5,340 nt of DNA from an uncultured Eubacteriales bacterium (GCA_900548145.1 URJB01000093.1:1-5340); one strand, 5' to 3'. Counted from the stretch's first letter, positions 1 through 5,176 are shown. Program-made: numbers and translations. Notes: generated by a model from the sequence alone, not told the origin.

Positions 1-51
1 AGACCCCTCCATTGGCTTTCCCCTATTGAGTTCATTGTCCAATATGTTTGA
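1..51 (+). CDS. C-terminal tail of a probable IS3-type transposase (partial)
   Basis: The frame beginning at base 1 stays open for 16 codons and stops at TGA 49-51. It reads RPLHWLSPIEFIVQYV. The R-P-x(n)-L-S-P-[IV]-E-[FY] pattern close to the C-terminus is characteristic of the integrase-core (rve) transposases of the IS3 group, where RPH..LGYLSPxEF lies a few residues before the stop. The catalytic DDE residues would lie upstream, outside the window, so neither intactness nor subgroup can be judged. Support also comes from what follows: the stop is within about 10 bases of a sequence resembling an IS terminal repeat, as expected for the right end of these elements. The match rests on a short motif and on memory of the family, so confidence is moderate. 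Confidence 0.5.
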   Translation, partial: RPLHWLSPIEFIVQYV

Positions 52-61
52 CAAATCTACA
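1..61 (+). mobile_element. Right end of a probable IS3-family insertion sequence (partial)
   Basis: The transposase-like tail (1-51) is followed at once by a likely terminal inverted repeat. Read on the minus strand from about base 61 it starts TGTAGATTTGTCAAACATAT, and IS3-family ends characteristically begin TG and end CA. The boundary could also be base 63, because the sequence runs CTACACA at 57-63. The target-site duplication would be the next three or four bases (about CAG or CAGG), but the left end is outside the window, so neither repeat pairing nor duplication can be tested. The repeat contains TTGACA at 48-53, a perfect -35 hexamer pointing outward. Confidence 0.45.
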
Positions 62-76
62 CAGGCTGAATGTTAC
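48..76 (+). promoter_or_regulatory. Possible hybrid promoter reading out of the IS end
   Basis: TTGACA at 48-53 is a perfect -35 hexamer inside the presumed IS right repeat. The best hexamer 17 bases downstream is TGTTAC (71-76), which matches TATAAT at only three positions, so activity would be weak. Outward -35 boxes in IS3-group right ends are known to form junction promoters when the element circularises or lands near a -10 box. It could add read-through transcription towards the gene at 234. Confidence 0.25.
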
Positions 77-181
77 AGGATGCACCCGCTTTATTAGTGG
101 CATCGGAATTTTTCCGTACTGCTGCGGGCAATTTCTGCATCGCTGTCTTCATTAACATTGCGCTTTCTGTCGATTTTCCTA

Positions 182-210
182 TTGATTTACTTTTATCAAC
201 GGCCTATACT
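182..210 (+). promoter_or_regulatory. Promoter for the secreted MORN-repeat gene
   Basis: TTGATT (182-187) and TATACT (205-210) are separated by exactly 17 bases and sit just upstream of the gene at 234. The predicted start is about A216-A218, so the 5' leader would be only about 17 nt and the ribosome site AGGAGG (220-225) would lie almost at the 5' end of the transcript. Confidence 0.6.
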
Positions 211-233
211 CTTCGAAAAAGGAGGCCGTTCCC

Positions 234-788
234 ATGAAAAAAATATTTTTGCTGGTTTTAGTACTCGTCTGTCTATTTTCAGTTGCCATGGCAGAAGAAA
301 CCGATTTAGAGTTTGCCTCCAAAATGGATTATGTTCTTGAGCTCCCGGACGTGATTCGCAAGGGAGCCTATTCTGGCGAAACCGTGAATGGCATTCCGAA
401 CGGTTTTGGTGTTTTTGAAACAGCCAATTCTTCCGGCATAAATTGGCATTATATCGGTCAATGGGAAAATGGAAAAATGTCTGGCGAGGGTGGCCAATAT
501 TGGGATGATGGAAGAGTGGAAGAGGGAGTTTTTACAGAAAACAGGCTGCTATGCGGTATGATGCGTCAGTCTAATGACGAATACGTGTGGATTAACTACG
601 AACCAAATGAACACGGTCATTATGAAGCGAAAGAATATCGGGAGGACGGAAGTCTCCGCTGTGAATGCTGTATCGATTCATATACGGGAAATTACCATAA
701 AGGAACGATTTACACCAAAGACGGGAAAGTGTTTTTCTCCGGCGAATTTGGAGAAGGATTCGATTGGAATCTAATGTATGTCCGATAA
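234..788 (+). CDS. Secreted MORN-repeat protein of unknown function
   Basis: This encodes a 184-aa protein. Residues 1-20 are a typical Sec signal peptide: MKK, a hydrophobic core of about 14 residues, then an AMA cleavage site before EET. Cys13 lies in the core and has no lipobox context, so a lipoprotein is unlikely. The mature part is acidic and rich in Gly, Tyr and Trp, with MORN-type repeats: about 46-62 (YSGETVNGIPNGFGVFE), 73-90 (YIGQWENGKMSGEGGQYW) and degenerate copies near 94-108 and 150-172. A Cys cluster at 143, 145 and 146 plus Cys107 could form disulfides or bind metal. MORN repeats are beta-hairpin units seen in surface, scaffold and membrane-associated proteins and do not define an enzyme. 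The start is set by AGGAGG at 220-225, eight bases before ATG. The gene is AT-richer than everything downstream and follows a probable IS end, which suggests acquisition or low expression. No terminator is evident after it. Confidence 0.85.
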   Translation: MKKIFLLVLVLVCLFSVAMAEETDLEFASKMDYVLELPDVIRKGAYSGETVNGIPNGFGVFETANSSGINWHYIGQWENGKMSGEGGQYWDDGRVEEGVFTENRLLCGMMRQSNDEYVWINYEPNEHGHYEAKEYREDGSLRCECCIDSYTGNYHKGTIYTKDGKVFFSGEFGEGFDWNLMYVR

Positions 789-929
789 TTGCAAAGGGAA
801 CAGCTTAGATCATTTATTTAATAGAACATCATCACGGGAAGGGCAGGGTCAATTCTTTTGCGAGCCTGCTCGGCTGTCATGAACGGCGGCAGGATGCATA
901 CAAAATTCCGTCTCTGTTTGCGGAAAAGC
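789..929. other. Intergenic stretch with no gene seen
   Basis: There is no credible coding region, RNA gene or intrinsic terminator between the MORN-repeat gene and the secG promoter. Composition shifts here from AT-rich (about 790-840) to the GC-richer background. The only short inverted repeat, GGAAAAG (922-928) against CTTTTTCC (933-940), has a bulge, lacks a following T tract and overlaps the secG -35 box. Confidence 0.5.
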
Positions 930-958
930 TTGCTTTTTCCTTGAGAGAATGGTAAGAT
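930..958 (+). promoter_or_regulatory. secG promoter
   Basis: TTGCTT (930-935) and TAAGAT (953-958) are 17 bases apart, giving an expected start near 965 and a leader of about 25 nt with the ribosome site TAAGGAGG at 974-981. It lies in the only non-coding stretch before secG, so secG is probably transcribed from its own start. Confidence 0.65.
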
Positions 959-989
959 AACATGTACATTCGCTAAGGAGGGACCCCAG

Positions 990-1226
990 ATGACCGCTAT
1001 GCAGTGGATCGTAGGCATTTTGCTTTTGATATCCGCCCTGATCTTGGTCGTGTCTGTTTTGCTGCAGAGCAGCGAAAGCAGCGGCATCGGCGCCGTGAGC
1101 GGTGCTGCCGAGACCTTTTTTGGGAAGAATAAGGCCAAGGGCATGGAAGCGAAGCTGGCGCTGACGACGAAGATTTGCGCTGGTGTGTTCGTCGCGCTTT
1201 CCATCGTTCTGATGTTCTTGGGCTGA
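990..1226 (+). CDS. secG: Preprotein translocase subunit SecG
   Basis: SecG is the small accessory subunit of the SecYEG channel in the cytoplasmic membrane and aids SecA-driven export. The 78-aa product has the family's usual length and layout: TM1 at about 5-25, then a conserved linker with LLQSSESSGIGAVSGAAETF (24-43) and the FFGKNKAKG turn (43-51), then TM2 at about 57-77. The LLQ, the Gly/Ser-rich linker and the L-x-x-x-T before the second helix (58-60) are the recognisable SecG hallmarks. TAAGGAGG (974-981) is eight bases before ATG 990; a second in-frame ATG at 999 would be too far from it. In many Firmicutes secG precedes rnr and smpB, but here it has its own promoter and terminator, so it appears monocistronic. 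Confidence 0.95.
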   Translation: MTAMQWIVGILLLISALILVVSVLLQSSESSGIGAVSGAAETFFGKNKAKGMEAKLALTTKICAGVFVALSIVLMFLG

Positions 1227-1244
1227 AAAAACAAAAGGCCTGTC

Positions 1245-1278
1245 AAACCGCCGCTTCGAAAGATGCGGCGGTTTTGCT
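1245..1278 (+). terminator. Intrinsic terminator of secG
   Basis: AAACCGCCGC (1245-1254) pairs perfectly with GCGGCGGTTT (1265-1274). A T-T mismatch and two more pairs then close a GAAA tetraloop (1258-1261) on a C-G pair, a very stable GNRA cap. The T run is short (TTTTGCTTA from 1272), so termination may not be complete. It begins 19 bases after the secG stop. Confidence 0.85.
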
Positions 1279-1317
1279 TATGCCTAAAGCGCGCCGTTTC
1301 AGGACAGGGGCCGCCAT

Positions 1318-1346
1318 TTGACACTCCCTGCCTTTTTTGATACACT
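1318..1346 (+). promoter_or_regulatory. Strong extended -10 promoter of the membrane-protein operon
   Basis: TTGACA (1318-1323) is a perfect -35 hexamer. TACACT (1341-1346) follows after exactly 17 bases and is preceded by TGA (1338-1340), giving the extended -10 TGN element. Transcription should start near 1352-1354. This is the best promoter in the window and drives the genes at 1438 and 2730. It also shows that an in-frame TTG at 1318 is part of the -35 box and not a start codon. Confidence 0.8.
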
Positions 1347-1351
1347 GACCC

Positions 1352-1441
1352 ATGCAAAAAAGAGCGGAAAATCGGGGCTTTTGCCGTTTCCCGCCCAACC
1401 CGTCCGCCCGGCGGACGGCCCGAAAGGAGTCCCGGAAATGA
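1352..1441 (+). CDS. Possible 29-codon leader ORF overlapping the next start
   Basis: An ATG at 1352-1354 opens a 29-codon frame encoding an Arg/Lys/Pro-rich peptide that ends in TGA at 1439-1441. The stop overlaps the downstream start as ATGA (1438-1441), the arrangement typical of translational coupling. The ATG sits five bases after the -10 box, so the transcript would begin at or within it and there is no room for a ribosome site. It would need leaderless initiation. It may equally be a chance open frame in GC-rich leader sequence. Confidence 0.2.
   Translation: MQKRAENRGFCRFPPNPSARRTARKESRK
1364..1418 (+). promoter_or_regulatory. Structured 5' leader: two predicted hairpins before the ribosome site
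   Basis: The first hairpin pairs GCGGAAA (1364-1370) with TTTCCCGC (1387-1394, one bulged C), with inner CGG/CCG pairs (1373-1375 with 1384-1386). The second is the inverted repeat CCGTCCGCC (1400-1408) and GGCGGACGG (1410-1418), which folds as eight G-C-rich pairs with a three-base loop. It ends about five bases before the ribosome site (1423-1429). There is no T tract, so this is not a terminator. It may set mRNA stability or ribosome access. I recognise no known riboswitch class. Confidence 0.45.
1423..1430 (+). promoter_or_regulatory. Ribosome-binding site that fixes the start at 1438
   Basis: AAAGGAGT (1423-1430) lies seven bases before ATG 1438. No comparable site precedes the earlier in-frame TTG at 1318, which lies upstream of the predicted transcription start. 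Confidence 0.8.
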
Positions 1442-2694
1442 CTTTGGATGTAATGCTCAACGAGCGGGAATGGCGGAAGGAACACCGGCCCGGCTGGCTG
1501 CTGCTGGTCTCGGCGGCGGCGATCTACGCCGCCACGCTGTTTCTGTATCATTATGAGATGCAGTTTTCCTTGACCGATCTGGCGGTTCACGCCAACATCG
1601 CGGCGGATTTCGATTTTACCGACCTGCACTCCATCACCAGCCGTCTGGCCTATCCCCTGTGGCATTTGATGACCAGCTGCGTCTATCAGCTGGGGCTTCC
1701 CATTGAATGGGCCGCACCGGTGATCTGCAGCCTGTGCAAGGTACTGACCTTCGTGTTGACCCAGCGGGTGCTGGTGGGCCTGTGCCGGGGCAAGGTGAAG
1801 GAAAACACGCTCACACTGGCGGCGGTGCTGGTCAACGTGGTGACAGCGGTGTTCATCCCCGGCGTGAACGACCGGGTGTACCGCGGCTTTGGCTATACCA
1901 TCGGTTCCCCCAACGTGTGGCACAACCCCACGCAACAGGCGGTGCTGGTCTCCGCACTGATGGTGCTGCCCCTTCTGTGCCATTGCTGGTACGAGTTTGA
2001 ACGGCGCTACCCCGAGGAAGGCGAGAAAACGCTGCTGCCCTGGGGAGAGGTGATCCTGCTGGCGGTCTTCCTGATGGGCAGTCTGGCCTGCAAGCCCACC
2101 TTCCTGCAGGCGCTGATTCCGGCGGCGTTCGTGATGTTTCTGGTGGAGCTGTGCCGCCGCCCCCGCTGCTGGCGCTATTTCGGGCAGATCGTGCTGGCGT
2201 TTGTGCCTGCGGTGGCGTATTTTCTGCTGCAATACCTGTACTACACCGGCGTAGTGGTGGAATATACCAGCGGCGTGGAGTTCGGCGTGACGTTGGACAG
2301 CTTCCTGAGTATGCTGCGCTCCACGGTGATGATGTCCGTGTTCCCGCTGTATGCCATCGTGTGCTGCTATAAAAAAGGAATGTTCAAGGATCGGATGCTG
2401 GTGCTGGCCCTGCTGATGGTGTTTTTCAGCCTGCTGGAGGGCATGGCCTTCCGGGAGACCGGCCTGCGGGAAGGCCACGGCAACTTCACTTGGGCCGCCA
2501 ATTCCAGCTCCTTTGTGCTGTGGGTCGTCATGGCGGGCATTTTCCTCCGGGAGTTCGTTTCCGGTCTGAAGGCCAGGACTCTGTCCTCCGGACGGAAGGC
2601 CGCCTATGCTGTCGGCTTTGCGCTGATGGGCTGGCACGCGGCTTCGGGCGTGTACTACCTGTATTTCCTGCTGAGCACGGGAAACGCTTTTTGA
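1438..2694 (+). CDS. Polytopic membrane protein, probable GT-C-like glycosyltransferase
   Basis: A 418-aa protein with about 10-11 membrane helices (near 20-38, 72-86, 92-115, 124-140, 166-184, 204-217, 222-238, 249-267, 295-311, 319-336, 356-372 and 388-411). After the first helix comes an outward loop (39-71) rich in acids and His: E40, D47, H51, D57, D59, D62 and H64. An acidic first outer loop with Asp/Glu near helix 1 is the layout of GT-C enzymes, which take sugars from polyprenyl-phosphate carriers outside the membrane. Other notable motifs are IGSPNVWHNPTQQ (155-167), KPTFLQALIP (219-228) and EGHGNFTWA (345-353). From memory these recur in unnamed clostridial membrane proteins of surface-polysaccharide loci, but I cannot assign a named family. 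It is first in an operon with the polymerase-like gene 35 bases downstream. Coding and membrane location are firm; the enzymatic role is inferred, and a Wzy-type polymerase is an alternative. Confidence 0.8.
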   Translation: MTLDVMLNEREWRKEHRPGWLLLVSAAAIYAATLFLYHYEMQFSLTDLAVHANIAADFDFTDLHSITSRLAYPLWHLMTSCVYQLGLPIEWAAPVICSLCKVLTFVLTQRVLVGLCRGKVKENTLTLAAVLVNVVTAVFIPGVNDRVYRGFGYTIGSPNVWHNPTQQAVLVSALMVLPLLCHCWYEFERRYPEEGEKTLLPWGEVILLAVFLMGSLACKPTFLQALIPAAFVMFLVELCRRPRCWRYFGQIVLAFVPAVAYFLLQYLYYTGVVVEYTSGVEFGVTLDSFLSMLRSTVMMSVFPLYAIVCCYKKGMFKDRMLVLALLMVFFSLLEGMAFRETGLREGHGNFTWAANSSSFVLWVVMAGIFLREFVSGLKARTLSSGRKAAYAVGFALMGWHAASGVYYLYFLLSTGNAF

Positions 2695-2729
2695 TCGTCC
2701 CTTCGCGGAACGAATAAGGAGGGTCCTTC

Positions 2730-4007
2730 ATGAACGATGAAAAAAAGCTGTCCCGGCAGGAAGCGGCCGTGCGCCTGTGCGCCGCCTCCATGGTGCTGTA
2801 TACGGTGTGGCTGCTGATCCCGGCGATTCAGACCACGTGCCGGGCCATGACCGGCTGTGCGGCAGTGGCGCTGTTTGGACTGGGCGTTTTGCTGGACTGG
2901 GAATATTTTCGGGCCCACTGGGCGCTGCTGGTGGGACAGGCGCTTTGCGCGGCCTGTGCGCCGCTGATCCTGTATTTCTTTCTGGAACGGGGCGGTACGG
3001 GGTTCGCCGGATTTTACGTGCAGAACGCCATGCTCTGGTTCCCGCTGATCTATCTGTCCTACAGCCGCCAGAAGAACGACCATCGCCTGTGGCGGTACTG
3101 GAAATGGGCGCTGCTGGGGGCGATGGCGCTGACCACCCTGACCACCATCGGCTGGCTGATCGAGGGAATGCTCCGGGGCGGCAGGATCTACGCCTATTCC
3201 CGTTCGCTGGGCTATGCGGAGCCGGGGCGGGAAGCCTATTTGAAGGAATTGATGCTGCGCAATATCGGCGGCTATGATTTCGTCTATGCCACGGTGGTCT
3301 CCCTGCCCTTTACCTGCGTGGGCATTTCGGAAAATCGCGGCTGGAAACGGGCGGGCTTTACGGCCTTTCTGCTGGCGCAGGCCGTCATGGTGATGCTGAG
3401 CCAGTACACCTACGCCATGGTATTCACCGCGGCCATTCTGGCGGTGGAACTACTGGCGCTGATCCTGCGGAAGCTGGCAAAGCTGAAAACGGGCCCGTCG
3501 CTGCTGTGGGCGCTGGTTCCGTTAATGCTGGTGTTCCTGTTCCGGGTGCCATTGGTCAATGCGGCCGCGGCTTTCTGTGACGCAAAGGGCTTGAGCAGTG
3601 TGTCCCACAGTCTGCATCAGTTGCTGACTGCCTTGGAGGGCGGCGCACTGGAAGGGGAAAATCGCTTGAGCCATTACCGTGTTGCGTGGGAAGGATTCTG
3701 CGCTTCGCCGCTGGTGGGCTCGCTTCTGGGCGGCACGAAGCAGTTGAGCCAGCATAGCGAAGTGCTCGATCTGCTGTCCGGCTTGGGTGTTTTGGGCACG
3801 GCGGTCTTCCTGACCATGGAGGGCATTATGCTCCGCGGGGGACTGAAAGGCCTTCGGCAGAGCCCCTGCCGGGCACAGGTCTGGACGGCGTTCTGCGCAT
3901 TTGCAGCAGTCGCCGCCTTGGGAACTGTCTTTTACAGCCGGGATGTGTTTCTGGTGCTGGCGGGTGGATCATCCGGGATTCTCACCGCACCAAAGAAAAA
4001 GGCATAA
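2730..4007 (+). CDS. O-antigen ligase / Wzy-polymerase-like membrane protein
   Basis: A 425-aa protein with about 11 membrane helices and one long outer loop (about 272-345) ahead of the last helices, the topology of the WaaL/Wzy/TuaE family (Wzy_C). These enzymes join or polymerise lipid-linked glycan chains on the outer face of the cytoplasmic membrane. The family signature is visible: GENRLSHYRVAWEGF (309-323), SPLVGSLLGG (326-335), then QHSEVLDLLSGLGVLG (341-356). It corresponds to the usual R..Y..A...F..PL.G.G plus a conserved His and a D-L-L-x-x-x-G-x-x-G run. R312 or R317 and H342 are the likely functional Arg and His. A further motif, NIGGYDFVY (178-186), precedes a helix. TAAGGAGGG (2715-2723) sits just before ATG 2730. 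The 35-base gap after the previous gene and lack of a terminator imply co-transcription. Sequence alone does not separate polymerase from ligase. Confidence 0.85.
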   Translation: MNDEKKLSRQEAAVRLCAASMVLYTVWLLIPAIQTTCRAMTGCAAVALFGLGVLLDWEYFRAHWALLVGQALCAACAPLILYFFLERGGTGFAGFYVQNAMLWFPLIYLSYSRQKNDHRLWRYWKWALLGAMALTTLTTIGWLIEGMLRGGRIYAYSRSLGYAEPGREAYLKELMLRNIGGYDFVYATVVSLPFTCVGISENRGWKRAGFTAFLLAQAVMVMLSQYTYAMVFTAAILAVELLALILRKLAKLKTGPSLLWALVPLMLVFLFRVPLVNAAAAFCDAKGLSSVSHSLHQLLTALEGGALEGENRLSHYRVAWEGFCASPLVGSLLGGTKQLSQHSEVLDLLSGLGVLGTAVFLTMEGIMLRGGLKGLRQSPCRAQVWTAFCAFAAVAALGTVFYSRDVFLVLAGGSSGILTAPKKKA

Positions 4008-4018
4008 AGTGACATATG

Positions 4019-4055
4019 AAAAGGACAGTCTGCGTTTCTGCAGACTGTCCTTTTT
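4019..4055. terminator. Bidirectional intrinsic terminator between convergent units
   Basis: AAAAGGACAGTCTGC (4019-4033) pairs perfectly over 15 bp with GCAGACTGTCCTTTT (4040-4054) around a six-base loop. It is followed by T on the plus strand and, because the stem begins AAAA, by a T run on the minus strand. It starts 12 bases after the stop of the polymerase-like gene and would also end galE transcripts after about 100 nt of 3' trailer. Confidence 0.9.
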
Positions 4056-4156
4056 GTGTTCCGAAAAGGGTGCGCAGTACCGAGGGTCGAGGACACCGCA
4101 CAGCGGTACCGCAAGCCCGAAGCCCACGACGCGCAAGCAGGGTGGGCCGTAACCGA
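4056..4156. repeat. GC-rich palindromic spacer, possible dispersed repeat
   Basis: This 101-base stretch between the terminator and the galE stop has no supported gene but dense short symmetry. GCGGTACCGC (4103-4112) is a perfect palindrome. GCAGTACCG (4074-4082) pairs with CGGTACCGC (4104-4112) with one mismatch. GTGCG (4070-4074) can pair with CGCAC (4097-4101). AAGCCCGAAGCCC (4113-4125) is a tandem repeat. It would form a folded 3' trailer of the galE mRNA. It resembles intergenic repeat-like sequence I associate with gut Clostridia, but copy number cannot be checked here. Confidence 0.35.
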
Positions 4157-5176
4157 TCAGGCGTCCCGATAGCCGTTGGGGTTGTTTTTCTGCCAGCGCC
4201 AGCTGTCGCGGCACATGTCTTCCAAGGTCTTTTCCGCCGTCCAGTGCAGCAGTTCCTTGGCCTTGGACGGGTCGGCATAGCAGGTGGCGATATCGCCCGG
4301 GCGGCGGGGAGCAATGCGATAGGGAATCTCAATGCCGTTGGCCTTTTCGAAAGCCTTGACCATGTCCAGCACACTGTAGCCCACGCCGGTGCCCAGATTG
4401 ATGATCTCGCAGCCGTGATGATCTGCCAGATAGTTCACCGCAGCCACGTGACCCTTGGCCAGATCCACCACGTGGATGTAATCCCGCACGCCGGTGCCGT
4501 CGGGGGTGTCGTAATCGTCGCCGAAAACACTGAGCTGCTTGAGCCGCCCGGAAGCGACCTGCGTGATGTAGGGCATCAGATTGTTGGGAATGCCCACGGG
4601 ATCCTCGCCGATCAGCCCGCTTTCATGTGCGCCGATGGGGTTGAAGTACCGTAGCAGCGCCACGGACCAGTCCGGATTGGCAAAGGCCACGTCCTTCAAA
4701 ATCTGCTCGATCATGTACTTGGTCCAGCCGTAGGGATTGGTGCAGCCCATGGAGCGCATGTCCTCCCGGAAGGGAACCTCCTCGCACAGGCCGTATACCG
4801 TGGCCGAGGAGCTGAACACGATGCGCTTGACGCCGTAGCGGCGCATACACTCGCACAGTGTCAGGGTAGTGTCCAGATTGTTGCGGTAGTATTCCAGCGG
4901 CTTGGAAACGCTTTCGCCTACGGCCTTATAACCCGCAAAGTGAATGACCGCGTCGAAGCGTTCCTTTTCGAAAATGGCATTCATGGCCTTTTCGTCGCTT
5001 ACGTCCGCTTCGTAGAAGGGAATGTCCTGACCGGTGATGGTTTTCAGCCGATCCAGCACCTTGGGACTGGCATTGTAGAAGTTGTCCACGATCACCGGCT
5101 GGTGCCCTGCGCTGACCAGCTCCACACAGGTGTGGGAGCCGATAAACCCAGCGCCGCCGGTCAATAGAATCTTCAT
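4157..5176 (-). CDS. galE: UDP-glucose 4-epimerase GalE
   Basis: GalE is a cytosolic NAD-dependent extended short-chain dehydrogenase that interconverts UDP-glucose and UDP-galactose (Leloir pathway and glycan precursor supply). The 339-aa product matches the family length. TGGAGFIGS (6-14) is the NAD-binding Gly motif, D31 follows strand 2, S122-S124 lie in FSSSATVYG, and Y149 and K153 in NPYGWTK form the catalytic pair. N179 in RYFNP, N199 in IPNNLMPYI, and R292 and D295 in RRPGD are substrate-site residues. Numbering agrees with E. coli GalE without gaps at these landmarks. Position 299 is Cys (DIATCYADPSKA) where E. coli has Tyr and human GALE has Cys, suggesting UDP-GlcNAc/GalNAc may also be accepted. 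The start is ATG at 5176-5174, with AAGGAGG (5192-5186) nine bases before it. An upstream in-frame extension to 5320 precedes the Gly motif with unrelated sequence and is rejected. Convergent with the membrane-protein operon. Confidence 0.97.
   Translation of the reverse strand: MKILLTGGAGFIGSHTCVELVSAGHQPVIVDNFYNASPKVLDRLKTITGQDIPFYEADVSDEKAMNAIFEKERFDAVIHFAGYKAVGESVSKPLEYYRNNLDTTLTLCECMRRYGVKRIVFSSSATVYGLCEEVPFREDMRSMGCTNPYGWTKYMIEQILKDVAFANPDWSVALLRYFNPIGAHESGLIGEDPVGIPNNLMPYITQVASGRLKQLSVFGDDYDTPDGTGVRDYIHVVDLAKGHVAAVNYLADHHGCEIINLGTGVGYSVLDMVKAFEKANGIEIPYRIAPRRPGDIATCYADPSKAKELLHWTAEKTLEDMCRDSWRWQKNNPNGYRDA

Noticed and set aside
104..116. CGGAA-TTT-TTCCG hairpin
   Set aside because: It is only five pairs with no T tract beyond the stem, so chance is the simpler explanation.
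922..940. GGAAAAG / CTTTTTCC hairpin as a terminator for the MORN-repeat gene
   Set aside because: It is bulged, has no following T tract, lies 130 bases after the stop and overlaps the secG -35 box.
818..1357. Minus-strand open frame of 179 codons across secG
   Set aside because: It is antisense to the well-supported secG and runs through its terminator. The last 20 codons (from an ATG near 880) read plausibly as a protein start but have no ribosome site and stop quickly.
1243..2637. Minus-strand open frame of 464 codons
   Set aside because: It is a His/Gln/Arg-rich low-complexity product typical of the antisense of a GC-rich membrane-protein gene. The plus-strand gene has a promoter, ribosome site and membrane-protein pattern.
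4016..4654. Plus-strand open frame of 212 codons from the terminator into galE
   Set aside because: It starts inside the terminator stem, crosses the palindromic spacer and is antisense to galE. It has no ribosome site and no recognisable domain.
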